NCBI RefSeq assembly: GCF_010725485.1
Contig: NZ_AP022598.1
Location: 2,914,001 to 2,978,000 of the forward strand
DNA: 64,000 nucleotides
Direction of reading: 5' to 3'
Origin: Mycolicibacterium parafortuitum
Lineage (GTDB): Bacteria > Actinomycetota > Actinomycetes > Mycobacteriales > Mycobacteriaceae
Shown: positions 16,684 through 25,501 of the stretch, piece after piece
Position numbering within the stretch: position 1 is the stretch's first letter
How the letters are laid out: every line of letters begins with the position of its first letter
Made by a program: the position numbers and the translations under genes
The notes under the pieces: model-generated
What the model was told of the DNA's origin: nothing
Seen by the model: only the letters and a program-made list of their open reading frames with translations
The model's database searches: none

Positions 16684-17247
16684 GTGTCCCGAGATCCAGA
16701 CCGTGAATGGGCCGTCTGTGTCTACTGCGCCTCGGGTCCGACCCATCCCGCGCTGCTGGAGCTGGCCCGCGCCGTCGGCGCCGGGATCGCGGACAGGGGG
16801 TGGACGCTCGTCTCCGGCGGCGGCAACGTCTCGGCGATGGGCGAGGTCGCGAGCGCGGCCCGCAGCCACGGCGGGTACACCGTCGGAGTGATCCCGAAGG
16901 CGCTCGTGCACCGGGAGGTCGCCGACACCGAGGCCGACGAACTGGTCGTCACCGACACGATGCGGGAACGCAAACAGGTGATGGAGGACCGCGCCGACGC
17001 CTTTCTCGCGCTGCCCGGGGGGATCGGCACCCTCGAAGAGTTCTTCGAAGCCTGGACAGCGGGCTATTTGGGTATGCACACCAAACCGATCGTGATGCTC
17101 GACACCACGGGGCACTACGACGGTCTCCTGGCCTGGCTGCGGGGGTTGGTCGGAACCGGATACGTCGCCGAGGACGCGATGCGATCTCTCGTCGTCGTCG
17201 ACGACGTCGATGCCGCTCTGGCCGCTTGCGCACCCCGGCTAGGGTGA
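16684..17247 (+). CDS. log: LOG-family cytokinin riboside 5'-monophosphate phosphoribohydrolase
   Basis: A 187-residue Rossmann-like protein with SGGGNVSAMGEVA (44-56), the MRERK motif and PGGIGTLEE (111-119), which hold the phosphoribosyl site and catalytic Arg/Glu of LOG enzymes. These release the free base from cytokinin nucleotides. The M. tuberculosis counterpart Rv1205 was identified as the proteasome substrate Log, whose accumulation produces cytokinins and aldehydes that sensitise cells to nitric oxide. It is leaderless from GTG 16684, with fadD6 starting 37 bp after its stop, so cotranscription is possible. Confidence 0.88.
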   Translation: MSRDPDREWAVCVYCASGPTHPALLELARAVGAGIADRGWTLVSGGGNVSAMGEVASAARSHGGYTVGVIPKALVHREVADTEADELVVTDTMRERKQVMEDRADAFLALPGGIGTLEEFFEAWTAGYLGMHTKPIVMLDTTGHYDGLLAWLRGLVGTGYVAEDAMRSLVVVDDVDAALAACAPRLG

Positions 17248-17284
17248 CGCACACAACAGCAGCAGCGGAGACAGCGGAGGCACA

Positions 17285-19090
17285 GTGAGCAAGAAGTCGG
17301 GGACCCGCAGCAGCGTCGGTCTGCTCGATATCGCCAAACAGGTACCGGGACTGGTCAGGGACACGCCGACGATCGTGCGCGGTGTGGTCACCGGCTTCGG
17401 TGCCCGCCCGACCGCGAAGACGTCCATCGGGAAGGTCTTCCAGGACCGGGCCGCGCAGTACGGCAACAAGGTGTTCCTGAAGTTCGAGGACCGTGAGATC
17501 ACCTACGCCGAGGCGAACGAGACCGTCAACCGCTACGCCGCGGTGCTGGCCGCCAAGGGGGTCGGCCACGGCGACGTCGTCGGCATCATGATGCGCAACT
17601 CCCCGGAACCGGTGCTGCTCATGCTCGCCGCGGTCAAGTGCGGGGCGATCTCGGGGATGCTCAACTACCACCAGCGCGACGAGGTCCTCAAGCACAGCCT
17701 CGGGCTGCTGTCGGCCTCGGTCGTGGTCGCCGAGACCGAGTTCGTGGAACCCATCACCGAATCCGGCGCCGACACCGACGGGCTGATCACCCTCGACGAG
17801 TTCAAGCAGCTCGCCGAGACGGCGCCGACGAGCAACCCGGCGACCACGTCCGCGGTGCTCGCCAAGGACAAGGCGTTCTACATCTTCACCTCCGGCACCA
17901 CCGGCATGCCGAAGGCCAGCGTGATGACCCACTACCGCTGGCTGCGCGCACTGGCCGGGTTCGGCGGTCTGGGCATGCGCCTCAACAGCAACGACACGCT
18001 GTACTGCTGCCTGCCGCTCTACCACAACAACGCGCTGACGGTGGCGCTGTCGTCGGTGCTGAACTCCGGGGCGACGCTGGCGCTGGGCAAGTCGTTCTCG
18101 GCGTCGAAGTTCTGGGACGACGTGATCCGCTACGACGCCACCGCGTTCGTCTACATCGGCGAGATCTGCACCTACCTGCTCAACCAGCCCGAGAAGCCGA
18201 CCGACCGCAAGCACCGGGTCAGGGTCATCTGCGGCAACGGCCTGCGCCCGGCGATCTGGGACGCGTTCACCGAACGCTTCGGCATCAAGCGGGTCTGCGA
18301 GTTCTACGCCGCCAGCGAGGGCAACACCGCGTTCGTCAACGTCCTCAACATCGACAAGACCACCGGGATCTGCCCCAGCCCGATCGCGTTCGTCGAGTAC
18401 GACGAACACACCGGCGAGCCGGTGCGCGGCGACGACGGCCGGGTGCGCAAGGTCAAGAAGGGTGAGCCCGGCCTGCTGCTGTCGAAGGTCAGCAACTTCC
18501 AGCCGTTCGACGGCTACACCGACAAGAAGGAATCGGAGAAGAAGCTGGTGCGCGACGCCTTCAAAGAGGGCGACGTGTGGTTCAACACCGGGGACCTGAT
18601 GCGGGCCCAGGGGCTCGGGCATGCGGCGTTCACCGACCGGCTCGGCGACACCTTCCGCTGGAAGGGCGAGAACGTGGCCACCACCGAGGTGGAGGCGGCG
18701 GTGTCGACCGACCCGCAGGTCGAGGAGGCCACCGTCTTCGGCGTCGAGGTGCCCGACACCGGCGGCCGCGCCGGGATGGTCGCCATCCAGCTCAAAGAGG
18801 GCAAGGAGTTCGACGGCAAATCGCTGGCCAAGGCCGCCTTCGACAAACTGCCCGGTTACGCGGTGCCGCTGTTCGTGCGCGTGGTCTCAGAACTGGCTCA
18901 CACCTCGACGTTCAAGAGCCAGAAGGGGGACCTGCGCAAGGAGGGCTACGGCGGCTCCAGCGGCGAGGGCGACGAGGACGACGTCAAGGTCGAAGACCCG
19001 ATCTACGTGCTGTCGGGGCGTGAAGAGGGCTACGTCGAGTTCTACGAGGAGTACCTGATCGAGGTCAAGGACGGCAAAAAGCCCAAGTAA
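17285..19090 (+). CDS. fadD6: Long-chain fatty acyl-CoA synthetase FadD6
   Basis: A 601-residue VLACS/FATP-type ligase. It activates long-chain fatty acids to CoA esters at the membrane, possibly coupled to uptake. Signatures are YIFTSGTTGMPKA, FYAASEGNT (FATP-type, replacing YGxTE) and WFNTGDLMRAQGLGHAAF. The C-terminus KSQKGDLRKEGY lies where FATPs keep the hinge Lys. Order and length match Rv1206. GTG 17285 has CGGAGG five bases upstream. A charged DDE/KK-rich segment near the C-terminus (GEGDEDDVKVED) is probably exposed. A strong hairpin follows. Confidence 0.92.
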   Translation: MSKKSGTRSSVGLLDIAKQVPGLVRDTPTIVRGVVTGFGARPTAKTSIGKVFQDRAAQYGNKVFLKFEDREITYAEANETVNRYAAVLAAKGVGHGDVVGIMMRNSPEPVLLMLAAVKCGAISGMLNYHQRDEVLKHSLGLLSASVVVAETEFVEPITESGADTDGLITLDEFKQLAETAPTSNPATTSAVLAKDKAFYIFTSGTTGMPKASVMTHYRWLRALAGFGGLGMRLNSNDTLYCCLPLYHNNALTVALSSVLNSGATLALGKSFSASKFWDDVIRYDATAFVYIGEICTYLLNQPEKPTDRKHRVRVICGNGLRPAIWDAFTERFGIKRVCEFYAASEGNTAFVNVLNIDKTTGICPSPIAFVEYDEHTGEPVRGDDGRVRKVKKGEPGLLLSKVSNFQPFDGYTDKKESEKKLVRDAFKEGDVWFNTGDLMRAQGLGHAAFTDRLGDTFRWKGENVATTEVEAAVSTDPQVEEATVFGVEVPDTGGRAGMVAIQLKEGKEFDGKSLAKAAFDKLPGYAVPLFVRVVSELAHTSTFKSQKGDLRKEGYGGSSGEGDEDDVKVEDPIYVLSGREEGYVEFYEEYLIEVKDGKKPK

Positions 19091-19094
19091 CGGG

Positions 19095-19145
19095 CGAATC
19101 GGGCGCGCAAAACGACACCGAGCGTCGTCGAGCGCGCCGGATTCG
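19095..19145 (+). terminator. Terminator hairpin after fadD6
   Basis: Arms 19095-19108 and 19132-19145 pair at 13 of 14 positions. A second small stem (ACGAC with GTCGT) lies inside the loop. It starts 4 bases after the fadD6 stop and ends just before the folP2 promoter. Confidence 0.65.
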
Positions 19146-19155
19146 CGGTGAACCG

Positions 19156-19161
19156 TAGCCT
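19156..19161 (+). promoter_or_regulatory. -10 element TAGCCT, leaderless promoter of folP2
   Basis: TAGCCT ends 6 bases before the GTG at 19168. GGGGAG touches the GTG and is too close to work as a ribosome binding site. Confidence 0.6.
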
Positions 19162-19167
19162 GGGGAG

Positions 19168-20043
19168 GTGCAGTCGACGTTCCTGGGTAGGCCGGTCGCG
19201 GGGGACCGTGCGCTGATCATGGCGATCGTGAACCGCACGCCCGACTCGTTCTACGACCGCGGGGCCACGTTCACCGACGACGCGGCCAAGCAGGCCGCGC
19301 ACCGCGTCGTCGCCGAGGGCGCCGACATCGTCGACGTCGGCGGGGTCAAGGCCGGGCCCGGGGTCACCGTCGAGGTCGACGAGGAGATCGCGCGGGTGGT
19401 GCCGTTCATCGAATGGCTGCGCGAGACGTTCCCCGACCAGCTGATCAGCGTGGACACCTGGCGCGCCGAGGTGGCCAAACAGGCGTGTGCGGCCGGGGCG
19501 GACCTGATCAACGACACGTGGGGCGGCGCCGACCCCGACCTGGCGGCCGTGGCCGCCGAGTTCGGCGCAGGCCTGGTGTGTTCGCACACCGGTGGCGCGG
19601 TGCCGCGCACCCGGCCGTTCCGGGTCAACTACGGGCTGAGCGAGCGGGGCGTCGTCGACGATGTGCTCGCCGAGGTGACGGCCGCGGCCGAGCGGGCGGT
19701 GTCGCTCGGGGTCGCCCGCGACCGCATCCTGATCGATCCGACCCACGATTTCGGCAAGAACACTTACCACGGTCTTAGTTTGTTGCGTCATGTAAAAGAG
19801 CTTGTTAACACTGGATGGCCGGTCCTGATGGCGCTGAGTAACAAGGATTTCGTCGGGGAAACTCTGGGTGTGGGACTGACCGAACGCCTCGAGGGCACCC
19901 TGGCCGCAACCGCTCTGGCGGCCGCGGAAGGCGCCGCCGTTTTCCGGGTGCACGAGGTGGGTCCCACGCGTCGGGTACTGGAGATGGTTGCGTCAATCCA
20001 AGGCGCCCGTCCGCCGAAACACACGGTGAGGGGATTGGCATGA
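19168..20043 (+). CDS. folP2: Dihydropteroate synthase homologue FolP2
   Basis: A 291-residue TIM-barrel protein of the DHPS family. MAIVNRTPDSFYDRG is the pterin-binding start motif, followed by GADIVDVGGVKAGPG, ISVDTWR, LINDTWGG and ILIDPTHDFGKN. In true DHPS the second motif reads DVGGESTRPG; here Lys-Ala replaces the sulfa-binding Thr-Arg, as in FolP2 (Rv1207), for which DHPS activity was not found. Its pairing with gpgS suggests a role linked to methylglucose polysaccharide synthesis, which is not proven. GTG is leaderless. Codons from 19771 to 19818 are strikingly A/T-rich. The stop overlaps gpgS by 4 bp. Confidence 0.92.
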   Translation: MQSTFLGRPVAGDRALIMAIVNRTPDSFYDRGATFTDDAAKQAAHRVVAEGADIVDVGGVKAGPGVTVEVDEEIARVVPFIEWLRETFPDQLISVDTWRAEVAKQACAAGADLINDTWGGADPDLAAVAAEFGAGLVCSHTGGAVPRTRPFRVNYGLSERGVVDDVLAEVTAAAERAVSLGVARDRILIDPTHDFGKNTYHGLSLLRHVKELVNTGWPVLMALSNKDFVGETLGVGLTERLEGTLAATALAAAEGAAVFRVHEVGPTRRVLEMVASIQGARPPKHTVRGLA

Positions 20044-20999
20044 CTGTGTTGTCTGACCGCGTCGATGAACTGGCCACCTACGAGGTCGCCGAACACCGCT
20101 GGCTGACCGACCGCAGCTGGAGCCGGCCGGACTGGTCGATCGCCGAACTGGTGGCCGCCAAGCGTGGCCGCACGGTGTCGGTCGTGCTTCCCGCCCTGAA
20201 CGAAGAGGAGACCGTCGCCAGCGTCGTCGAGACCATCACCCCGTTGCTGGGCGGGCTGGTCGACGAGTTGATCGTGCTGGACTCCGGATCCACCGACGAC
20301 ACCGAGATCCGGGCCGTCGCCGCGGGTGCCCGGGTGGTCAGCCGCGAGGTCGCGCTGCCCGAGGTGCCGCCGCAGCCCGGCAAGGGCGAGGTGCTGTGGC
20401 GGTCGCTGGCGGCCACCACCGGCGACCTGATCGCGTTCGTCGACTCCGATCTGATCGATCCGGACCCGATGTTCGTGCCCAAGCTGCTCGGTCCGCTGCT
20501 GACGACCGAGGGTGTGCACCTGGTCAAGGGCTTCTACCGGCGGCCGCTGAAGGTCAGCGGCAAGGAGGACGCGAACGGCGGCGGCCGCGTCACCGAGCTG
20601 GTGGCCCGTCCGCTGCTGGCCTCGCTGCGCCCCGAGTTGATGTGCCTGTACCAGCCGCTGGGCGGCGAATACGCCGGCACCCGCGAACTGTTGACCGCGG
20701 TGCCGTTCGCGCCGGGCTACGGCGTCGAGATCGGTCTGCTCATCGACACCTACGACCGGCTGGGTCTGGATGCCATCGCGCAGGTCAACCTCGGCGTGCG
20801 CACGCACCGCAACCGGCCGCTGACCGAGCTGGCCTCGATGAGCAGGCAGGTCATCGGCACGCTGCTGTCGCGCTGCGGCGTCCCGGACTCCGGTGTCGGG
20901 CTGACCCAGTTCTTCGCCGACGGTGAGGACTACACCCCGCGCACGTCGACGGTGTCCTTGTGCGACCGTCCGCCGATGAACACGCTGCGGCCGCGCTGA
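20040..20999 (+). CDS. gpgS: Glucosyl-3-phosphoglycerate synthase
   Basis: A 319-residue GT81-family retaining glycosyltransferase that makes glucosyl-3-phosphoglycerate from NDP-glucose and 3-phosphoglycerate, the first step of 6-O-methylglucose lipopolysaccharide. SVVLPALNEEETV begins the nucleotide-binding fold, the metal-binding DSD motif is at 135-137, and the acceptor-side motifs YQPLGGEYAG and APGYGVEIG are intact. It matches Rv1208 in length and order. ATG 20040 overlaps folP2's stop (ATGA), so the two are translationally coupled. Confidence 0.94.
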   Translation: MTVLSDRVDELATYEVAEHRWLTDRSWSRPDWSIAELVAAKRGRTVSVVLPALNEEETVASVVETITPLLGGLVDELIVLDSGSTDDTEIRAVAAGARVVSREVALPEVPPQPGKGEVLWRSLAATTGDLIAFVDSDLIDPDPMFVPKLLGPLLTTEGVHLVKGFYRRPLKVSGKEDANGGGRVTELVARPLLASLRPELMCLYQPLGGEYAGTRELLTAVPFAPGYGVEIGLLIDTYDRLGLDAIAQVNLGVRTHRNRPLTELASMSRQVIGTLLSRCGVPDSGVGLTQFFADGEDYTPRTSTVSLCDRPPMNTLRPR

Positions 21000-21051
21000 C
21001 CCAACGGGTGGCCGCCCCGCGGTCGTCGGTGCCGTCGGGCACTATCGAGGG

Positions 21052-21429
21052 GTGACTCTCGTCCTGCTCTACCTCGTCGTACTGGTGCTCGTCGGCATCG
21101 TGTTGTTCGCCGTGGGCAGTGTGCTGTTCGGCCGCGGCGAGGTGCTGCCGCCGCTTCCGCAGGGGACCACCGCGACCGTGCTGCCCGCGTCCGGTGTCAC
21201 CGGGGCCGACGTCGAGGCCGTGAAGTTCACCCAGACCCTGCGTGGCTACAAGGCCAGTGAAGTGGACTGGGTGCTCGACCGGCTCGGCCGCGAGTTGGAC
21301 ATGTTGCGCGGTGAACTCGCCGCGGTGCGCTCGTCCTACGGCCTCGACGCCGAGCCCGGACACGAGGACGCCGACGCGTCGGCCGGGGCGCACGCGCTAC
21401 CGCCGGAGTACGTGCGGGACGACTCGTGA
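21052..21429 (+). CDS. Membrane-anchored DivIVA-domain protein (Rv1209-type)
   Basis: A 125-residue protein with one N-terminal membrane helix (LVLLYLVVLVLVGIVLFAVG, about residues 3-25) and a short DivIVA-type segment (FTQTLRGYKASEVDWVLDRL) that predicts a coiled coil on the cytoplasmic side. In mycobacteria DivIVA-like segments mark polar growth and cell-division proteins; the exact role is unknown. GTG 21052 is preceded by GAGGG. Its stop overlaps tagA by 4 bp. Confidence 0.75.
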   Translation: MTLVLLYLVVLVLVGIVLFAVGSVLFGRGEVLPPLPQGTTATVLPASGVTGADVEAVKFTQTLRGYKASEVDWVLDRLGRELDMLRGELAAVRSSYGLDAEPGHEDADASAGAHALPPEYVRDDS

Positions 21430-22094
21430 CGGGCATGAAACCGGCGATGGAACCGGACAACCGGATCCGCTGCGGGTGGATCGATCAGTCCCGGCTGTCG
21501 GCGGCCGACTTCGTGCTGTATCGCGATTACCACGACACCGAATGGGGCCGTCCGCTGTACGGCTCGCCCGAGCTGTTCGAGCGGGTCAGTTTGGAGGCGT
21601 TCCAGAGCGGACTGTCCTGGCTGATCATCCTGCGCAAGCGGGACAACTTCCGGGCGGCGTTCGACGGCTTCGACGTCGAGCGCATCGCGCGCTACGGGGA
21701 CCGCGATGTCGAACGGCTGATGTCCGAGCCGGGCATCGTGCGCAACCGCGCCAAGATCGAGGCCACCATCGCCAACGCCCGAGTGGTCGCCGACATGTCC
21801 GACGCCGGTGAGGATCTCGGGGAGCTGCTGTGGTCGTTCGCACCGGCGGACCGGGCGACGCGGTCTCGACCGGGGAGTCTGGCGGACGTCGCCGCGGTGT
21901 CCCCGGAGTCGACGGCCATGGCCAAGGCGCTCAAGAAGCGCGGATTCCGGTTCGTCGGGCCCACGACGGCCTACGCCCTGATGCAGGCCACCGGGATGGT
22001 CGACGACCACGTCGCCGACTGCTGGGTGCCGCGCGTGGAGGCGACCGGGGCGGGACGTTCAGCGAATCAAAAGGGCCCGTCAGGGCAGCTATAG
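21426..22094 (+). CDS. tagA: DNA-3-methyladenine glycosylase I
   Basis: A 222-residue helix-hairpin-helix base-excision enzyme that removes 3-methyladenine from alkylated DNA. The zinc-snap residues are visible: Cys in RCGW and His in YHDTEWG near the N-terminus, and His and Cys in VDDHVADCW near the C-terminus. The catalytic-pocket Glu lies in DTEWGRPL, and KRDNFRAAFDGFD matches the family. Synteny gives Rv1210. GTG 21426 overlaps the DivIVA-like stop (GTGA). A hairpin begins at the stop codon. Confidence 0.92.
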   Translation: MTGMKPAMEPDNRIRCGWIDQSRLSAADFVLYRDYHDTEWGRPLYGSPELFERVSLEAFQSGLSWLIILRKRDNFRAAFDGFDVERIARYGDRDVERLMSEPGIVRNRAKIEATIANARVVADMSDAGEDLGELLWSFAPADRATRSRPGSLADVAAVSPESTAMAKALKKRGFRFVGPTTAYALMQATGMVDDHVADCWVPRVEATGAGRSANQKGPSGQL

Positions 22095-22118
22095 CCGGGT
22101 CTTCGCACACGACCCGGC
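22094..22118 (+). terminator. Terminator hairpin after tagA
   Basis: A perfect 8-bp stem (22094-22101 with 22111-22118) and 9-base loop starts at the last base of the tagA stop. There is no U-tract. Confidence 0.55.
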
Positions 22119-22250
22119 CCGGATAGGGAACAATGGAACATGTAGCAGTTCAGAGCCGGGTGCTGTCAGTGCACGCCCAACAGTGCCCAGCTTCCGGCTC
22201 ACGGACAGACGAGGCCCTGACGGGCACGCCCATTGTGGAGGGAGCACTCG

Positions 22251-22418
22251 ATGGCGGCGATGAAGCCCCGGACTGGAGACGGTCCACTGGAAGCGACCAA
22301 GGAGGGGCGAGGCATCGTGATGCGGGTTCCACTGGAAGGCGGAGGCCGACTCGTCGTCGAGCTCACCCCGGAGGAAGCCGCCGCCCTCGGCGATGAGCTC
22401 AAAGGCGTAACCAGCTAG
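22251..22418 (+). CDS. DUF3117-family protein (Rv1211-type)
   Basis: A 55-residue protein beginning MAAMKPRTGDGPLEATKEGR, with a GG-containing turn and a C-terminal helix ELTPEEAAALGDEL. The family is nearly invariant among actinobacteria and has no known function; the sequence suggests a small beta-hairpin plus helix, and no membrane segment. I chose ATG 22251 because GGAGGGAG precedes it by 6-7 bases; the in-frame GTG at 22233 would put the RBS inside the gene. It is convergent with glgM, with only 11 bp between stops. Confidence 0.85.
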   Translation: MAAMKPRTGDGPLEATKEGRGIVMRVPLEGGGRLVVELTPEEAAALGDELKGVTS

Positions 22419-22429
22419 CGCCGACTCCT

Positions 22430-23593
22430 TCAGGCCGAGACCGTGCGATAAATCTGCACGGTCTGTTCGGCGATGCGCGCCCATGAGAAGTGGTCGATGC
22501 AGCGCTGCCTGCCCGCCAGTCCGTACCGGCCGGCCCGCTGCGGGTCGGCGACCAGGGCGTTGACGGCCTCGGCGAGGTCACGTTCGAACGTCTCAGTCGC
22601 CTCGGCGTCGTAGTGCACCAGGAGCCCGGTCTGCTGGTCGGCGACCACCTCGGGGATGCCGCCGACGTCGGAGGCGACCACCGCCGTCGCGCACGCCATC
22701 GCCTCCAGATTCACGATGCCCAGTGGTTCGTACACCGATGGGCACACGAATACCGTTGCCGCGGACAAGATCTCGTCGATCTTCGGCTGAGGGAGCATTT
22801 CCCGGACCCAGAACACCCCGGTGCGGCTCTGCGACAGCTGCTGCACCGCCGAGGCGATCTCCTTGGCGATCTCCGGGGTGTCGGGGGCGCCGGCGCACAG
22901 CACGAGCTGCACCGCGGGGTCGAAGTGGTGCGCTGCCGCCACCAGGTGGGCGACGCCTTTCTGCCGCGTGATCCGGCCGACGAACGCGACGATCGGACGG
23001 GACAGGTCCACACCGAGTTCGGTCAGCACCGACCCGTCGCCGCCGGCTTGGACCGGACGCCACTTGTCGGTGTCGATCCCGTTGAGTACGACATGCACCT
23101 TGTCGGGGTCCAGCGCCGGATACGTGCGCAGCACGTCCTCGCGCATCCCGGCGCTGACGGCGATGACGGCGTCGGCAGCCTCCACCGCGGTCTTCTCCAC
23201 CCACGACGAGATCCGGTAACCGCCGCCGAGCTGCTCGGCCTTCCACGGCCGCATCGGTTCCAGCGAGTGTGCTGTCAGCACGTGCGGCACCCCGTAGAGC
23301 AGTGCCGACAGATGCCCCGCCATCCCGGCGTACCAGGTGTGCGAGTGCACCACGGTGGCCTGGGCGGCGGAGTTGACCATGGACAGGTCGGCCGACAGCG
23401 TCGCCAGCGCCGGGTTCGCGCCGACCAGCGCCGGGTCGGGCTGGGCCACCGTCGCGCCGGGGCGCGGTGCCCCCATGCAGTGCACGTCGACCTCGCACAG
23501 CCGCCGAAGCTGCGCGACGAGCTCGGTGACATGGACGCCGGCGCCGCCGTAGACCTCCGGTGGATACTCCCGCGTCATCATCGCCACCCGCAT
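22430..23593 (-). CDS. glgM: Alpha-maltose-1-phosphate synthase (GT4), formerly glgA
   Basis: A 387-residue GT4 retaining transferase. In M. tuberculosis the counterpart Rv1212c uses ADP-glucose and glucose-1-phosphate to make maltose-1-phosphate for GlgE-dependent alpha-glucan. The YGGAGVHV loop is at 15-22, and the GT4 signature FVCPSVYEPLGIVNLEAM with its EX7E pair is near residue 300. Start ATG 23593 gives the family length; the longer frame from 23611 would start at TTG. TACGGT ends 7 bases upstream. It is divergent from glgC, which supplies its substrate. Confidence 0.93.
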   Translation of the reverse strand: MRVAMMTREYPPEVYGGAGVHVTELVAQLRRLCEVDVHCMGAPRPGATVAQPDPALVGANPALATLSADLSMVNSAAQATVVHSHTWYAGMAGHLSALLYGVPHVLTAHSLEPMRPWKAEQLGGGYRISSWVEKTAVEAADAVIAVSAGMREDVLRTYPALDPDKVHVVLNGIDTDKWRPVQAGGDGSVLTELGVDLSRPIVAFVGRITRQKGVAHLVAAAHHFDPAVQLVLCAGAPDTPEIAKEIASAVQQLSQSRTGVFWVREMLPQPKIDEILSAATVFVCPSVYEPLGIVNLEAMACATAVVASDVGGIPEVVADQQTGLLVHYDAEATETFERDLAEAVNALVADPQRAGRYGLAGRQRCIDHFSWARIAEQTVQIYRTVSA

Positions 23594-23600
23594 GCTCCTG

Positions 23601-23606
23601 ACCGTA
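23601..23606 (-). promoter_or_regulatory. -10 element TACGGT, probable leaderless promoter of glgM
   Basis: On the minus strand TACGGT ends 7 bases before the ATG. AGGAG lies one base from the ATG, too close for normal use. Confidence 0.5.
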
Positions 23607-23742
23607 TCCAACTTCTCGAGGCGCTGCGCCGCATCCCCAATTGTCTTGACGGACAGCCCGAAAACCCGTCGTCAGCGGCGTAGGGCGGGCCCGGGACGCG
23701 CGAGTTGCCGACGAATGGCTAGCCGCCGTCCCGGCGTGCGGA

Positions 23743-23748
23743 TAGGTT
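23743..23748 (+). promoter_or_regulatory. -10 element TAGGTT, leaderless promoter of glgC
   Basis: TAGGTT ends 6 bases before the glgC ATG with no ribosome binding site between. Confidence 0.6.
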
Positions 23749-23754
23749 GGAAAC

Positions 23755-24969
23755 ATGAGGGAAGCGCCACATGTGCTGGGCATCGTCCTGGCGGGCGGGG
23801 AGGGTAAGCGGCTCTACCCGCTGACGGCCGACCGGGCGAAGCCCGCGGTGCCCTTCGGTGGCGGTTACCGCCTGATCGATTTCGTGCTCTCGAATCTCGT
23901 CAACGCCCGATTCCTGCGGATCTGCGTTTTGACGCAGTACAAGTCGCATTCGCTGGACCGCCACATCTCGCAGAACTGGCGGCTGTCCGGGCTCGCGGGG
24001 GAGTACATCACCCCGGTGCCGGCCCAGCAGCGCCTCGGCCCGCGCTGGTACACCGGGTCGGCGGACGCGATCTACCAGTCGATGAACCTGATCTACGACG
24101 AGGATCCCGACTACATCGTGATCTTCGGCGCCGATCACGTGTACCGCATGGACCCCGAGCAGATGGTCCAGCAACACATCGAGAGCGGCGCGGGTGCGAC
24201 CGTCGCCGGAATCCGGGTGCCACGCTCGGAGGCCACCGCGTTCGGCTGCATCGACGCCGACGACTCGGGACGGATCAGGGGATGGGTGGAGAAACCGGCC
24301 GACCCGCCGGGCACGCCCGACGACCCGGACATGACGTTCGCCTCGATGGGCAACTACGTCTTCACCACCAAGGTGCTGATCGACTCGATCCGCGCGGACG
24401 CCGAGGACGACGATTCCGACCACGACATGGGCGGCAACATCATTCCCCGCCTGGTGGCCGACGGAATGGCTTCGGTCTACGACTTCAGCAACAACGAGGT
24501 GCCCGGTGCCACCGAACGCGACCACGGCTACTGGCGTGACGTCGGCACGCTGGACGCGTTCTACGACGCGCACATGGACCTGGTGTCGGTGCACCCGATC
24601 TTCAACTTGTACAACAAACGCTGGCCGATCCGCGGCGGCGCCGAGAACCTGGCCCCGGCGAAGTTCGTCAACGGCGGGTCCGCCCAGGAATCGGTGGTCG
24701 GCGCGGGCAGCATCATTTCGGCTGCGTCCGTTCGCAATTCGGTGTTGTCCTCCAACGTCGTGATCGACGACGGCGCCATCGTCGAGGGCAGCGTGATCAT
24801 GCCGGGCGTGCGCATCGGCCGCGGCGCGGTGGTGCGGCACGCGATCCTGGACAAGAACGTCGTCGTCGGCCCGGGCGAGATGGTCGGGGTGGACCTGGAC
24901 AAGGACCGGGAACGGTTCACCGTCAGCGCCGGCGGCGTGGTGGCCGTCGGCAAGGGTGTGTGGATCTAA
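23755..24969 (+). CDS. glgC: Glucose-1-phosphate adenylyltransferase
   Basis: A 404-residue ADP-glucose pyrophosphorylase producing ADP-glucose for GlgM and glycogen synthesis. [11 protein letters not shown] (14-24) is the nucleotide-binding loop, [11 protein letters not shown] and [10 protein letters not shown] hold active-site residues, and the C-terminal third is a left-handed beta-helix ([13 protein letters not shown]). It matches Rv1213 in length. It is leaderless from ATG 23755. Its stop overlaps the convergent next gene by 3 bases. Confidence 0.95.
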   Translation: MREAPHVLGIVLAGGEGKRLYPLTADRAKPAVPFGGGYRLIDFVLSNLVNARFLRICVLTQYKSHSLDRHISQNWRLSGLAGEYITPVPAQQRLGPRWYTGSADAIYQSMNLIYDEDPDYIVIFGADHVYRMDPEQMVQQHIESGAGATVAGIRVPRSEATAFGCIDADDSGRIRGWVEKPADPPGTPDDPDMTFASMGNYVFTTKVLIDSIRADAEDDDSDHDMGGNIIPRLVADGMASVYDFSNNEVPGATERDHGYWRDVGTLDAFYDAHMDLVSVHPIFNLYNKRWPIRGGAENLAPAKFVNGGSAQESVVGAGSIISAASVRNSVLSSNVVIDDGAIVEGSVIMPGVRIGRGAVVRHAILDKNVVVGPGEMVGVDLDKDRERFTVSAGGVVAVGKGVWI

Positions 24970-25448
24970 CCCACCGGCACCCGGCGGGGGCGGTCCGAGC
25001 GCGGCCACACGTAGGGCAGGTCGGCGGGGACATCCGGGAACCAGCTCCGGTAATGGTCGGGGTCCTTGCGCACCAGCGAGGATCGGTGGCTGAGATGAAA
25101 CGCCGGGTCGCCGAGCCACGGGGGTAGCTCACCCGCGGCGGCCAGCTCGTCCTGGGATCTGATGTCCGCGAGACCGGTGCCCGCCGCGAGGTCGGACCGC
25201 AGCGTCGCCGCGCAGGTGTCGTCCCGGCCCTGGGCGCACCACACCGCGCACACGTCGAGTCCGTATCGCACCAGGGCCTCTTCATAGCCGGCCCACATCG
25301 CCGCGGCGGGGTGATGGCGCCATCCGTAACCGGCAACGGTGAGCGCGCGCAGCACCTGGATGGTCTCCACCCGCTGCTTGCCGAGCCGCCGGGTGTCGAG
25401 CACCTCCGCGGACGCGGTGAACCCGGCGCACGGCAGGAACGTCTGCAT
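24966..25448 (-). CDS. Small cytosolic protein, Pyr_excise/MSMEG_6728-like
   Basis: A 160-residue protein beginning [20 protein letters not shown], then [16 protein letters not shown] and [20 protein letters not shown], with a C-terminal [16 protein letters not shown]. These motifs recall proteins annotated with a pyrimidine-dimer-glycosylase-like fold, in which the conserved Arg/His/Lys set is kept; whether the mycobacterial members act on DNA is not known to me. ATG 25448 is preceded by GGCGGG. No homologue lies at this place in M. tuberculosis, where PE14 and Rv1215c follow glgC. Confidence 0.6.
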   Translation of the reverse strand: MQTFLPCAGFTASAEVLDTRRLGKQRVETIQVLRALTVAGYGWRHHPAAAMWAGYEEALVRYGLDVCAVWCAQGRDDTCAATLRSDLAAGTGLADIRSQDELAAAGELPPWLGDPAFHLSHRSSLVRKDPDHYRSWFPDVPADLPYVWPRSDRPRRVPVG

Positions 25449-25501
25449 CCCGCCGGGGTACCCGCTGCCCGCACGAGCATGGGTCTGTGTCTGTGGATGG
25501 G

